In this document: piece after piece, positions 35,217 to 45,635 of the stretch | How positions within the stretch are numbered: position 1 is the first letter of the stretch | How the letters are laid out: each line of letters starts with the position of its first letter | Source of the DNA: Defluviimonas aquaemixtae | Lineage (GTDB): Bacteria > Pseudomonadota > Alphaproteobacteria > Rhodobacterales > Rhodobacteraceae | Assembly: GCF_900302475.1 (NCBI RefSeq) | Contig: NZ_OMOQ01000003.1 | Location: 434,001 to 498,000, forward strand | Length of the DNA stretch: 64,000 bases | Reading direction: 5' to 3' | Position numbers and translations under genes: made by a program | The notes under the pieces: model-generated | Told to the model about the DNA's origin: nothing | The model's input: only the letters and a program-made list of their open reading frames with translations | Database searches by the model: none

Positions 35217-36695
35217 TCAGACCGACAGACAGATGTACTTCATCTCGAGGTAGTCCTCGACCCCATGGCGCGAACCTTCGCGACCGAGGCCTGACTGCTT
35301 CACGCCGCCGAAGGGCGCGACCTCGGTGGAGATGAGGCCAGTGTTTACGCCCACCATGCCGTATTCCAATCCCTCCTGCACCCGCGTGATGCGGCCGATA
35401 TCGCGGGCATAGAAATACGAGGCGAGGCCGAAGATCGTGTCGTTGGCGAGCCGGATCGCCTCTTCCTCGGTCTCGAACTTGAACAGCGGCGCGAGCGGCC
35501 CGAAGGTTTCTTCGGTGGAAACCTTCATCTCTTGCGTGACCCCCGTCACCACGGTTGGCTCGAAGAACGTGCCGCCAAGCGTGTGACGCTTGCCGCCCGT
35601 CAGGACGTTGCCGCCACCCGCCAGCGCGTCGGCCAGATGCTCCTCGACCTTGGCGACGGCCGAATCGTTGATCAGCGGGCCAGTGGTCACGCCTTCCTGC
35701 AATCCGTCGCCGACATTGAGCTTCGCCACCGCCTCGGCCAACTTGCGGGCGAATTCGTCATAGACGCCCGCCTGCACGTAGATCCGGTTCGCGCAGACGC
35801 AGGTCTGACCGTTGTTGCGGAACTTGGAAATCATGGCGCCCTCGACCGCCGCGTCGAGATCGGCGTCGTCGAAGACGATGAAAGGCGCATTGCCGCCAAG
35901 CTCCATCGAGCATTTCATGACCTGGTCGGCCGCCTGACGCAGGAGAATGCGACCGACTTCGGTCGAGCCGGTGAAGGTCAGTTTTCGGACGATCGGGTTC
36001 TCGCAGAATTCCTTGCCGATCTCTGAGGATTTCTTCGATGTGATAACCGAAATGAGCCCCGCGGGAATGCCCGCGCGGTCGGCCAGCACCGCCATGGCGA
36101 GTGCCGAGAGCGGCGTCTCGGCCGCGGGCCGTGCGACAAAGCCGCAGCCGACGGCGAGCGCGGGCGCGACCTTCCGCGCGATCATGGCGTTCGGGAAGTT
36201 CCACGGCGTGATCGAGGCCGCGACCCCGATCGGCTGCCTAATCACTGTGATCCGCTTGTCAGGCTGATGGCCGGGGATGGTCTCGCCGTAGACGCGCTTG
36301 GCCTCCTCCGCGAACCATTCGACGAAGGAGGCGCCGTAGAGAATCTCGCCCTTCGCTTCGGCCAAGGGCTTGCCCATCTCGGCCGTCAGGATCGCGCCCA
36401 GGTCGTCGGCGTTGGCGACCATGAGATCGTGCCACTTGCGCAGGACGCCTGCGCGGTCCTTGCCGGTGCGCGCCGCCCAGTCCTTCTGCGCTGCGGCAGC
36501 CGCCTCGATGGCACGGGCGGTTTCGACGCGGCTGAGATCGGGTACGGAACAGATGACGTCGCCTCGCGCCGGATTGGTGACCTCAAAGCTCGTGCCGTCG
36601 TCAGCATCAATCCATTGCCCGGCGACATAGGCCTTTGTAACCAGAAGCGAGGGGTCTTTCAGGAGCGAGCGGAGATCGGTAGCGGTATCAAGCAT
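35217..36695 (-). CDS. gabD: NAD(P)-dependent succinate-semialdehyde dehydrogenase
   Basis: 492 residues, the GabD size. The aldehyde dehydrogenase fold shows ITPWNFPNAMIARKVAPALA (cofactor site), the general base Glu in MELGGNAPFIVFDDADLDAA and the catalytic Cys in NNGQTCVCANRIYVQ. The GabD-type end GREGSRHGVEDYLEMKYICL is present. It oxidises succinate semialdehyde to succinate at the end of GABA and related degradation. No GABA transaminase is beside it. Related aldehyde substrates cannot be excluded. Confidence 0.88.
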   Translation of the reverse strand: MLDTATDLRSLLKDPSLLVTKAYVAGQWIDADDGTSFEVTNPARGDVICSVPDLSRVETARAIEAAAAAQKDWAARTGKDRAGVLRKWHDLMVANADDLGAILTAEMGKPLAEAKGEILYGASFVEWFAEEAKRVYGETIPGHQPDKRITVIRQPIGVAASITPWNFPNAMIARKVAPALAVGCGFVARPAAETPLSALAMAVLADRAGIPAGLISVITSKKSSEIGKEFCENPIVRKLTFTGSTEVGRILLRQAADQVMKCSMELGGNAPFIVFDDADLDAAVEGAMISKFRNNGQTCVCANRIYVQAGVYDEFARKLAEAVAKLNVGDGLQEGVTTGPLINDSAVAKVEEHLADALAGGGNVLTGGKRHTLGGTFFEPTVVTGVTQEMKVSTEETFGPLAPLFKFETEEEAIRLANDTIFGLASYFYARDIGRITRVQEGLEYGMVGVNTGLISTEVAPFGGVKQSGLGREGSRHGVEDYLEMKYICLSV

Positions 36696-36781
36696 GGGAA
36701 TCCCCCTAAGTTTGAAATTTGATCAAATGCACGGGACCGGGCGAATGTCCAGAACCGCCACAAGACGAGAGGATGTCGGGC

Positions 36782-37570
36782 ATGAGATATGACGAGGCAT
36801 TCGAGAATGCAAAGCATATTCCCGGAGGCGCCGGTTATCCGCCGCGCTGGGCGGCAAAGGCGGCAGAGTTTCGCGACAGCCTCGGCGACCGGGCGCGGCT
36901 CGGCCTGAGTTATGGCGGGTCAGGGGCGAACTGGTTCGACCTTTTCCTGCCCGCCGATGTGCCGGAGGGCCTTCTGGTCTTCATTCATGGCGGCTACTGG
37001 CTGCGTTTCGGGCCGCGCGATTTCTCGCACCTCGCCCAGGGCGCTCTCGCGCACGGCTGGGCAGTGGCGATGCCGGCCTACACGCTCGCGCCCGCAGCGA
37101 AGATTTCAGCGATGACGGCCGAGATCGCGGCGGCGCTCGGTGTGGTGGCGACTGAAGTCGCGGGGCCCATTGTCGTTGCGGGCCATTCCGCCGGCGGCCA
37201 TCTGGCCGCACGGATAGCCTGCCTGGGTCTCAAACTGCCCGGCGACGTGGCAGAGCACCTGCGTCGCGTCGCGCCCATTTCGCCGCTCTCGGACCTGCGC
37301 CCGCTCATGGAGACGACGATGAACGACGAGCTGAGGCTTGACGCGGCCGAGGCGCGGGCCGAGAGCCCGGCACTTCTGGCGCGCCGCCCGGGCCTTCCCG
37401 TCCACATCTGGGTCGGTGGAGATGAGCGGCCAGTCTTCCTCGACCAGGCGCGGCGGCTCGGAAATGCCTGGGCCTGCCCCGTCACCATCGATCCCGGCAA
37501 GCATCATTTCGACGTGATCGAAGGGCTGGAGGACGCGGCTAGCCCGCTTCTGAGCGCGCTTCTCGGCTGA
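36782..37570 (+). CDS. Alpha/beta hydrolase (kynurenine formamidase-like)
   Basis: 262 residues from ATG 36782, chosen because GAGGA lies at proper distance; ATG 36773 has the ribosome site too close. The HGGYW oxyanion motif is in FIHGGYWLRFGPRDFSHLA. The nucleophile Ser is in VAGHSAGGHLAARIA, with Asp and His towards the end (GGDERPVF, KHHFDVIEGL). The pattern is close to arylformamidase-type esterases, but no kynurenine-pathway gene is adjacent, so the substrate is open. Confidence 0.85.
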   Translation: MRYDEAFENAKHIPGGAGYPPRWAAKAAEFRDSLGDRARLGLSYGGSGANWFDLFLPADVPEGLLVFIHGGYWLRFGPRDFSHLAQGALAHGWAVAMPAYTLAPAAKISAMTAEIAAALGVVATEVAGPIVVAGHSAGGHLAARIACLGLKLPGDVAEHLRRVAPISPLSDLRPLMETTMNDELRLDAAEARAESPALLARRPGLPVHIWVGGDERPVFLDQARRLGNAWACPVTIDPGKHHFDVIEGLEDAASPLLSALLG

Positions 37571-37573
37571 CTC

Positions 37574-38320
37574 TCACGCGCGACGCCCGAGCGGAATGAA
37601 CTCGGCGCTGTCTGCGGCAAGCGGCGCGCCGGTCCAGTCGCCGAACCAAGTGTCGACGGTGAGTCCGGCCGCAGCAATCAGCCGCTTGAGCTCCTTCAGC
37701 GACGGAAAGGCGATCTGCGACGAGGCGCGGAATTCGTGGCCATCCGACGTCACAAGATAGACGGTTTCGTAGGTCGCAATGTAGTTAGCCGAATCCCAGG
37801 CAACATCGTTCCAGGCGGCGACGGAGCCGAATTCAGGATCGGCGATCTCGCGGCGGGAGAGGGCGGGCCGCCATTCGCGCCATTCGCACCGGGCGGGATT
37901 GCGGCTGTCGAAGATGAACCGCCCCTCCGGCGCGAGGTGTCGTGCGAAGGCGGTTAGGCACGCTGCGCGATCCCGTTCGGACAGCAGAGATTGGAATGCG
38001 TGGCCGGTCATCACGATCAGATCGAAGCTGCGCCCGAGGTCGAGGTCTCGGGCGTCCGCCTCCACCCACGTGACCCGGCCCGCGCCCCGCTTGGACCGCG
38101 CGAGATTCAACATCGCGAGGGCGGGATCGACCGCGGTGACGGCAGTGTGGTAATCGCCTGCGATCCGGATCGCGAGCTCGCCAGTGCCACAGCCGAGATC
38201 AAGCACGGAGGCGCACCCGCGAGCCATGTTCAGACAGAAGCTGCGGTCGTCCGTCCAGCCGTTGTCGAGATCGTAGAACCGGGCCAGCGCGGCATCGCGA
38301 TAAAGCCGGTCTTCATCCAT
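37574..38320 (-). CDS. Class I SAM-dependent methyltransferase
   Basis: 248 residues from ATG 38320. The SAM-binding motif I is VLDLGCGTGELAIRIAG, with the acidic motif in TAVDPALAMLNLAR and motif II near FDLIVMTGHAFQSLL. The acceptor is unknown. The start overlaps the end of the P1 peptidase gene by eight bases, so it is coupled to the reverse-strand string SDR-cupin-P1 peptidase-methyltransferase. Confidence 0.9.
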   Translation of the reverse strand: MDEDRLYRDAALARFYDLDNGWTDDRSFCLNMARGCASVLDLGCGTGELAIRIAGDYHTAVTAVDPALAMLNLARSKRGAGRVTWVEADARDLDLGRSFDLIVMTGHAFQSLLSERDRAACLTAFARHLAPEGRFIFDSRNPARCEWREWRPALSRREIADPEFGSVAAWNDVAWDSANYIATYETVYLVTSDGHEFRASSQIAFPSLKELKRLIAAAGLTVDTWFGDWTGAPLAADSAEFIPLGRRA

Positions 38321-39308
38321 GGCCGAATCGGTCGGACCATGCCGGCAGCACATCGCCGGGCCGCGCCTCCGCCGCATAGACTGCGCGGGCGATGGCCCGG
38401 GCGAGGCACGCGGCGGCGGCGTGGCCAATTAGGAAGAGCGCCGAGGACCGGTCGGCGAGCGGCTTCTCCCCCGTCGCCGCTGCAAACACCAGATCTCCGT
38501 CAAAGGGAGTATGCGAGGGCACGATTGCTCGGGCCATGCCGTCATGGGCCGCGACCGCCATGCGCAGCGTCTCGGCCTGACTGAGGACGGCGTCGGTCGC
38601 GACGACGGCGATCGTGGTGGCCTCCTTTGCCCGCTTGTCGGCGGCGGGCTCACGTGCAGGTTCGAACTGCGCCGGCAGGCCGAGCCCGCCGAACTCTACG
38701 CCGATCTCCCACGGCGCAGCCCAAAACTGTGGACTGTGACCAATGGTTACCGAGCCGAGCGCGTTGACCGCGACGAGCGCGCCTACAGTGACGCCGTTCT
38801 CGAGGATCGCCGAGGCGGAGCCCAGGCCGCCCTTCAGCCCCTGCGTTGTAGCACCGGTGCCCGCCCCCGCCGTCCCGAGCGCGAAATCCGGAGCGACCGC
38901 GGCGAGCGCGGCGCGGCCGAGCCGCTTATAGGGGTTCTCGGCCCAACTTTTGTCACCGCCGTTCAGAAGATCGAAGAGGATCGCCCCCGGAACGATCGGT
39001 ACGCGGGCGTCACCCACGGCGAAGCCGCGCCCCATTGCCCGGAGCCCGTCGGCGACGCCCGAGGCGGCATCGAGGCCGAAGGCCGACCCGCCCGACAGCA
39101 CCAGCGCGTCGACCTCGTGGACGAGCTTGTCCGGTGCCAGCAGGTCGGTTTCGCGTGTGCCGGGCGCGCCGCCCATGACGTGAACTGCGGCCGTGAACGG
39201 CCGTGCGCCCAGAAGGACGGTCGCGCCGGTTCGGATCACGTGATCTTCGGCATTCCCGACGCTGAGGCCCGCGACATCCGTGATGAGGTTTCGCGCGCCC
39301 GGCCGCAT
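38313..39308 (-). CDS. P1 family peptidase (DmpA/S58-like)
   Basis: 331 residues. NLITDVAGLSVGNAEDHVIR is the family N-terminus. LVLSGGSAFGLDAASGVADG, FDLLNGGDKSW and GALVAVNALGSVTIG, the region where these Ntn-type enzymes self-cleave before a Ser or Thr, are present. Members are aminopeptidases or amidases, including D-aminopeptidase and nylon-oligomer hydrolase. Its ATG shares one base with the stop of the upstream cupin gene (TGATG). Confidence 0.88.
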   Translation of the reverse strand: MRPGARNLITDVAGLSVGNAEDHVIRTGATVLLGARPFTAAVHVMGGAPGTRETDLLAPDKLVHEVDALVLSGGSAFGLDAASGVADGLRAMGRGFAVGDARVPIVPGAILFDLLNGGDKSWAENPYKRLGRAALAAVAPDFALGTAGAGTGATTQGLKGGLGSASAILENGVTVGALVAVNALGSVTIGHSPQFWAAPWEIGVEFGGLGLPAQFEPAREPAADKRAKEATTIAVVATDAVLSQAETLRMAVAAHDGMARAIVPSHTPFDGDLVFAAATGEKPLADRSSALFLIGHAAAACLARAIARAVYAAEARPGDVLPAWSDRFGHG

Positions 39309-39658
39309 CAGATCCGGTCCTTCGGAGCGGCGGTGGTCGGGTCGCCGGTGTTCGGCGTGCCCCTGGGTTCGATGAGCAGAACTTTTGCCTCCCGCTCGGC
39401 CCGCGGCCGGTGGCGCACGCCCTTCGGCACGACGAAAAGCTCGCCTGGGTGCAGCACGTGCGTCTCGTTCTCGACATCGAGCAACACCTCGCCCTCGATC
39501 ACGAAAAAGAAATCATCGGTGTCGGGATGGTCGTGGAAGGGGAACTCGCCTTCGAACTTCACCACCATGATGTCGTTGCCGTTGTATTCGGCGACGACCT
39601 TCGGGTCCCAGTGCGTGTCGAACGTCGAGAACTTCTCGGCGAGATTGACGATTTTCAT
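39308..39658 (-). CDS. Cupin domain protein
   Basis: 116 residues from ATG 39658 (GGAG upstream); ATG 39679, seven codons earlier, also has GGAG and is an alternative. The two cupin motifs are FPFHDHPDTDDFFFVIEGEV and HPGELFVVPKGVRHRP, with the metal-binding histidines in place. A small single-domain cupin binds or converts a small molecule; the reaction is unknown. It is coupled to the P1 peptidase and follows the SDR gene by 64 bases. Confidence 0.88.
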   Translation of the reverse strand: MKIVNLAEKFSTFDTHWDPKVVAEYNGNDIMVVKFEGEFPFHDHPDTDDFFFVIEGEVLLDVENETHVLHPGELFVVPKGVRHRPRAEREAKVLLIEPRGTPNTGDPTTAAPKDRI

Positions 39659-39722
39659 CCCGGCTCCACTTTCTGTCATCAAATACTCCAGGGGTCCGAA
39701 GACAGAGCCCCCGGTTCCGGCC

Positions 39723-40463
39723 TCAGATGCAGCGCCCGCCATCGACCTCGAGCGCCACGCCGGTGATCATCGACGCCTCGTCCGAACAGAGAAAGACGGC
39801 GGCGTTTCCCATGTCCTCAGGCGTCGAGAAGCGCCCGATGGGGATCGTGGCGAGGAACTTCGCCCGCATCTCGGGCGTGTCCTCGCCGAGGAAGCTCTTC
39901 AGAAGCGGCGTCTCGCCCGCCACCGGGCAGATCGCGTTGACCCGCAGGCCGGCAGGCGCCAGTTCCACCGCCATCGCCTTCGTCGCGGTGACCATCCAAC
40001 CCTTCGAGGCGTTGTACCAGTTGAGCCGGGGCCGGGGCGACAGCCCCGCGGTCGAGGCGACGTTTAGGATCGCCCCCGCGCCCCGCGCCTTCATGGCCGG
40101 CACAAGCGCACAGGCAGTTAGGTAAACGGATTTGCAGTTGACCGCGAAGACCCGGTCGAAATCGGCCTCCGTCACGTCTTCGAGCGCTGCGGGCGCGTGG
40201 GTCACGCCGGCGTTGTTGACCAAGATATCGACTCCACCGAGGCCGTGCTCGGCCAACGTGGCCAGCTCAGCCACGCTTTCGGCCATCGAGACATCGACGC
40301 GCTGCGCAATGCCGCCAATCTCGGCCGCGACCGCTTCGGCGGCCCCCGAATTGATGTCGGCAACCATGACCCGTGCGCCTTCGGCCGCGAACCTGCGCGC
40401 GATACCGGCGCCAAAGCCCGATCCTGCTCCGGTCACGATCGCCGTCTTTCCAGTCAGTCGCAT
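39723..40463 (-). CDS. SDR family oxidoreductase (FabG-like)
   Basis: 246 residues from ATG 40463 with GGAGGA upstream. The cofactor motif TGAGSGFGAGIARRF, NNAGVTHAP, the catalytic Ser in NVASTAGLSPR and YNASKGW for the Tyr/Lys pair make a complete classical SDR. The end LEVDGGRCI is typical of glucose- or 3-oxoacyl-reductase-like members. It is the first of four reverse-strand genes. The divergent VOC gene starts 70 bases away. Confidence 0.92.
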   Translation of the reverse strand: MRLTGKTAIVTGAGSGFGAGIARRFAAEGARVMVADINSGAAEAVAAEIGGIAQRVDVSMAESVAELATLAEHGLGGVDILVNNAGVTHAPAALEDVTEADFDRVFAVNCKSVYLTACALVPAMKARGAGAILNVASTAGLSPRPRLNWYNASKGWMVTATKAMAVELAPAGLRVNAICPVAGETPLLKSFLGEDTPEMRAKFLATIPIGRFSTPEDMGNAAVFLCSDEASMITGVALEVDGGRCI

Positions 40464-40533
40464 GGTTTTCCTCCGCCACCGGGCGTATCTTAGCCGCGCG
40501 CCGTTCTTTGCCAACCGAGATTGGAGGGCCGAC

Positions 40534-40872
40534 ATGATCAACGGAGCGCATGTCGTCGTCTATTCCGCCGATGCTGGTGCCGACCGCGCCTTCCTGCGCG
40601 AGGTGATGGGCCTGTCCTCCGTCGACGCCGGCGACGGCTGGCTGATATTCGCGCTGCCGCCCGCCGAGGTGGCGGTCCACCCGGCCGAGACGGGTGGAAG
40701 CCACGAACTCTTCCTTATGTGCGACGACATCGACGGGCTCCGCACCGATCTGCTCGCCAAGTACATCGAGATCGGCGATGTCAGCGACGAGGGCTGGGGT
40801 CGGCTCGCGGTGATGGTACTTCCGGGTGGTGGAAAGCTCGGCATCTACGAGCCGCGCCACGCGCGGCCCTGA
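40534..40872 (+). CDS. VOC (glyoxalase) family protein
   Basis: 112 residues from ATG 40534 with TTGGAGG upstream. A beta-alpha-beta-beta-beta pattern is visible: INGAHVVVYSADAGADRAFL at the start, GSHELFLMCDDIDGL in the middle and VMVLPGGGKLGIYEP at the end. Few metal-binding residues are evident, so it may bind a ligand rather than catalyse. It is a single gene divergent from the SDR string. Confidence 0.85.
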   Translation: MINGAHVVVYSADAGADRAFLREVMGLSSVDAGDGWLIFALPPAEVAVHPAETGGSHELFLMCDDIDGLRTDLLAKYIEIGDVSDEGWGRLAVMVLPGGGKLGIYEPRHARP

Positions 40873-40993
40873 GCCGGGTTGCCGATGCCGAGACCCCTAC
40901 CGAGCATAACGGCGACATCGCACCTTCCGTTGGCTTCCGTGCTGGGCAGTTGTTCTGTACGGCGTTAGACTTTTGAGCGGCAAGGAGGATCGG

Positions 40994-41788
40994 ATGGCGG
41001 GCAGGATCGGCATCGGAATCGGCGGGTGGACCTTTGAACCCTGGCGCGGATCTTTCTATCCAGAAGGCCTCGCGCGGAAGCGCGAGTTGGAATATGCCGC
41101 GAGCCGGCTCACCTCGATCGAGATCAACGGCACCTACTACGGTTCGCAGAAGCCGGAAAGCTTCGCGCGCTGGCGCGACGAGACGCCAGACGGTTTCGTC
41201 TTTGCGGTCAAGGGGCCGCGGTTCGCAACCAACCGCCGCGTCCTGGCCGAAGCGGGGGATTCGATCGAGCGGTTCTTTGCGAGTGGCCTGCTGCTGCTCG
41301 GCGACAAGCTTGGCCCGGTGAACTGGCAATTCATGGCCACCAAGAAGTTCGATCCCGAGGACTTCGCGGCTTTCCTCAATCTTCTGCCGAAAAGCGTCGA
41401 AGGCCGCGCGATCCGCCATGCGGTAGAAGTCCGGCACGAGAGTTTCCGGTCGCCGGACTTCGTGGCGCTCGTGCGCGACTACGGCGTCGCCATCGTGCTG
41501 GCGGGGGACAGCGAGTTTCCCCAGATCGCCGATCCGACCGCGCCATTCGCCTATCTGCGGATCATGGGCACGACAGAGGCGGAGCCTGCAGGCTATTCCG
41601 CCGCTGCGCTCGACCTCTGGGCAGCGCGGGCACGGGCGCTGGCGGAAGGGAGGGTGCCGGAGGGACTGGTGATGGTGGAGGAGCCGCCCGCCGTACCGGC
41701 GCCGCGCGATGTGTTCCTCTACGTGATCGCCGGACACAAGGCGACCAATCCGGCCACCGCCCAGGCGCTGATTACGCGCCTCGGCTGA
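40994..41788 (+). CDS. DUF72 family protein
   Basis: 264 residues from ATG 40994, with AAGGAGG six bases upstream. The start IGIGIGGWTFEPWRGSFYP and TSIEINGTYYGSQKPESFARW are family hallmarks. FVFAVKGPRFATNRR and AVEVRHESFRSPDFV follow, consistent with a TIM-barrel fold. The function of DUF72 proteins is not established. It is a single gene, convergent with the ABC transporter operon. Confidence 0.92.
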   Translation: MAGRIGIGIGGWTFEPWRGSFYPEGLARKRELEYAASRLTSIEINGTYYGSQKPESFARWRDETPDGFVFAVKGPRFATNRRVLAEAGDSIERFFASGLLLLGDKLGPVNWQFMATKKFDPEDFAAFLNLLPKSVEGRAIRHAVEVRHESFRSPDFVALVRDYGVAIVLAGDSEFPQIADPTAPFAYLRIMGTTEAEPAGYSAAALDLWAARARALAEGRVPEGLVMVEEPPAVPAPRDVFLYVIAGHKATNPATAQALITRLG

Positions 41789-41912
41789 ATGCTTCTCCGG
41801 CCGGCGCCTTGGAGGCGCCCGATCTCGGACCCGTCGAGGGGTTCTCGATCGGCAGCGTCTGCAATGCTGGCCGCCAAGCCACGCCGATACCGGTGTCCAT
41901 GGCGTCTGACTT

Positions 41913-43502
41913 CTACGCACTTTCCTTCCAGTCGGCCGGGATCACCGGCGTCGCCGCGATGAGCCGTTGTGTATACGGATGGCTTGGCGCCGCGAAGACG
42001 CGTTCCGTCTCGCCCTCTTCCACGATGCGGCCGGACTGCATGACGAGGACGCGGTCGGTGATCGAGCGCACGACCGAAAGGTCGTGGCTGACGAACAGGT
42101 AGGCGAGTCCGTGGCTTTCCTGAAGCCGCACGAGGAGGTCGAGGACCTGGGCGCGGACCCGGACGTCGAGCGCGGAGACGGCTTCGTCCAGCACGATAAG
42201 GTCGGGCCGGATGATGAGCGCCCGTGCGATGGCGATGCGCTGGCGCTGGCCACCGGAGAATTCGTGGATGTACTTTTCCATGTCGGAGGCCGCAAGGCCG
42301 ACTTCCTCGAGCGCCGCCGCGACGCGGTCGCGGGCGTCGTTCGGGGTTCCGGTCAGGTGGAATGGTTCGGCAATCAGCCTGCTGACCTGGTGGCGCGGAT
42401 TGAAGCTGCCATAGGGGTCCTGAAACACGACCTGCATTCGCGCGCGCACTGCGCGGGGCATTGCGCGGCCTGCCGTGACCGCGGCGCTCTCGAGGCGGAT
42501 CGTGCCGGACTGGACCGGGTCGAGCCCGAGAATGGCGCGGGTGAGCGTGGACTTGCCGCAACCGGATTCGCCGACAAGGCCCACGCTTTCGCCCTGCCGG
42601 ATCCTCAGACTCACGCCGTCGACGGCGCGGAGCCGGGGGTGTGGCGCGAAAGGGGAGGGTCGGGGCAGCACGTACTCCCGCACGGCGTCTTCCACGGTCA
42701 GGAGCGTGTCGGGGCGGGTCTGTGGTCGGCGCAGAGGCTGGTGTTCGGACGCGGCGAAGAGCCGTCGCGTGTAGTCGTGCGCCCGCCGCCGGAAGACGGT
42801 ATCCGTCCTGCCGTTCTCGACGATCCGGCCAGATTGCATGACCGCGACATGGCTCGCCATGCCCGCCACGACGGCGAGGTCGTGCGTGATGAGCATGAGC
42901 GCCATTTCCTCGTCTTTCGTCAGCCCTTCGAGAAGATCGAGGATCTGCGCCTGGGTCGTGACGTCGAGCGCCGTCGTGGGTTCGTCGGCGATGAGGAGCT
43001 TCGGCCTCAGTGCGATGGCCATGGCGATCGCGACCCGCTGACGCTGGCCCCCGGAAAGCTCATGGGGGTAGCGCGAGAGCGGGAAGCGGTCCCCGGGCAG
43101 GCCGACGCGGGCGAGCTTCTCGCGGGCGACCGCGCGCGCCTCGGCGCGGGTGGCGGCGCGGTGGATGAGAAGCGTCTCGGCGACCTGGTCGCCGATGGTC
43201 TTCATCGGATTGAGCGCGGTCATGGGCTCCTGAAAGATCATGCCGATCTCGTTGCCGCGGATACGGGTCAGTCGGCGCTCGGGCAGCGCCAGGAGATTGT
43301 CGCCGGTGAAGCGGGCCTCGCCCGAAACGCGTGCCCCGGGCGGCAGAAGCCCCAGCACGGCGAGCGCCGTCATAGACTTGCCCGAGCCGGATTCGCCCAC
43401 AAGGCCGAAGGTCTCGCCCGGGGCAATATCGAAGGAGACATCCGAAAGGATGGGGAGCCCGTGGATCGCCAGCGAGAGGTTCCGGACCGACAGCAGCGTC
43501 AT
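41913..43502 (-). CDS. Peptide/nickel-type ABC transporter, fused double ATPase (DppD-DppF)
   Basis: 529 residues containing two ABC domains. The first has Walker [17 protein letters not shown] and signature [15 protein letters not shown]. The second has Walker [17 protein letters not shown] and signature [15 protein letters not shown]; Walker B motifs [14 protein letters not shown] and [13 protein letters not shown] follow. This fusion of DppD- and DppF-like units energises opine/peptide/nickel importers. Its ATG overlaps the DppC-like stop by four bases, so it is the last gene of a three-gene reverse operon. Confidence 0.95.
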   Translation of the reverse strand: MTLLSVRNLSLAIHGLPILSDVSFDIAPGETFGLVGESGSGKSMTALAVLGLLPPGARVSGEARFTGDNLLALPERRLTRIRGNEIGMIFQEPMTALNPMKTIGDQVAETLLIHRAATRAEARAVAREKLARVGLPGDRFPLSRYPHELSGGQRQRVAIAMAIALRPKLLIADEPTTALDVTTQAQILDLLEGLTKDEEMALMLITHDLAVVAGMASHVAVMQSGRIVENGRTDTVFRRRAHDYTRRLFAASEHQPLRRPQTRPDTLLTVEDAVREYVLPRPSPFAPHPRLRAVDGVSLRIRQGESVGLVGESGCGKSTLTRAILGLDPVQSGTIRLESAAVTAGRAMPRAVRARMQVVFQDPYGSFNPRHQVSRLIAEPFHLTGTPNDARDRVAAALEEVGLAASDMEKYIHEFSGGQRQRIAIARALIIRPDLIVLDEAVSALDVRVRAQVLDLLVRLQESHGLAYLFVSHDLSVVRSITDRVLVMQSGRIVEEGETERVFAAPSHPYTQRLIAATPVIPADWKESA

Positions 43503-44307
43503 CGGACGCGTCTCAGGCGAGGGTCGAGATGATCGCGGAGGCCGTCGCCAAGGAGGTTGAGGCCGAGGACGGTGAAGACGATGGCGAGGCCCGGGAAGAT
43601 CGCGACGTGAGGGGCGAGCGTCACCATCGTCTGCGCCTCGGCCAGCATCCGCCCCCAGGACGGTGTCGGCGGCTGGGCGCCGAGCCCGACATAGCTGAGG
43701 CCCGCTTCGGCGAGGATGCCGAGGGAGAACTGGATCGTGCCCTGCACGATCAGCAGATTCGTGACATTGGGCAGGATGTGCTCGACCGAGATGCGGGCGG
43801 CGCGTTTGCCTGCGACCTCGGCGGCACGGATGAAGTCGAGCGTCCAGAGAGAAAGCGCGCCGCCGCGGGTCACGCGGGCGAAGACCGGGATGTTGAAGAT
43901 GCCGATGGCGAGGATCGCGTTGACGGCCGAGGGCCCGAAGACGGCGGTGATCAGGATTGCGATGACGAGAGAAGGGAAGGCGAAGATCAGATCGTTGCCG
44001 CGCATCACGACCTCGTCGATCAGGCTGCCCCGGTTGGCGGCGGCGAGGAGCCCGAGCGGCACGCCGAGCCCCATGCCGATGCCGACGGCGACGAGCGCGA
44101 CGGCGATCGAGGTCTGGGCGCCCGACATCAGCATCGAGCCGATGTCGCGGCCGAAATGGTCGGTGCCGAGCCAGTGGTTGGGCGAGGGGGGCTCTAGGCG
44201 CTCCGCGATGGTGAGCGCGGTGACGTCGTGGGGCGTCCAGACGAGCGAGATGGCGGCGGCGAGAAGGGCCGCGAGCGAGAGCGCGATTCCGAGGACGAAG
44301 GACAGCC

Positions 44308-44311
<4 letters not shown>
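43499..44311 (-). CDS. Peptide/nickel-type ABC transporter permease (DppC-like)
   Basis: 270 residues with about six membrane segments. PPSPNHWLGTDHFGRDIGSM is the diagnostic DppC/OppC N-terminal region, and EVAGKRAARISVEHILPNV carries the EAA loop that contacts the ATPase. It overlaps its neighbours by four bases on both sides (DppB-like upstream, ATPase downstream). It forms the inner-membrane pore with the DppB-like subunit. Confidence 0.95.
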
Positions 44312-45255
<944 letters not shown>

Positions 45256-45635
45256 GCCCGGCCCCTTTCCGGGGCGAGGCTAGGGGGAAGGGGGCGGGCG
45301 GTCCAGAGGGGAGTCGGTGCGTTCGGGGGCCGGTACGGGGCTGTCGGGACGGCGGCCGAGGGTGTGAAACGGAGGGGATTTCACGCGTGAAACAATGGCC
45401 AAGAGGTTGAAAAGACTTGTGTTTGCCTCTTTCGTAAGGGGATTTTAGGGATTTCACGGGAAAGGGCATTCCCATCCTCCCCGTGTTGACGCCCGCATTA
45501 ACGCAGGGAAGCCGAAATCCCAAGAGGGATTGGCGATGTCGCGAAAGCATGTCCGTCCGCTTTGAGCCCTAATCTACCGGATGATGCATCAAGATTGAAT
45601 GAGCGCAAAAAGCGACAATGCGGACCATTCGGGGT
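45256..45635. other. 380-base spacer with palindromes, no gene
   Basis: This gap between divergent genes contains the reverse-strand ABC promoter side and the forward promoter of the OYE gene. I see no coding frame. It holds the 14-bp palindrome at 45379-45392 and an inverted repeat AATCCC-AAGA-GGGATT at 45516-45531. Composition falls after about 45390. Confidence 0.5.
45379..45392. promoter_or_regulatory. Perfect palindrome TTTCACGCGTGAAA, candidate operator
   Basis: A 14-bp perfect palindrome in the divergent region between the ABC operon and the OYE gene. It resembles the ParB site core TTTCACGTGAAA but has two extra central bases. A half-site-like GTGTGAAAC lies just upstream at 45362-45370. 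It is most likely a regulator binding site. Confidence 0.4.

Noticed and set aside
45379..45392. Chromosomal parS site
   Set aside because: The known core is TTTCACGTGAAA; this palindrome has two extra central bases, which would change half-site spacing, and no parAB genes are near.
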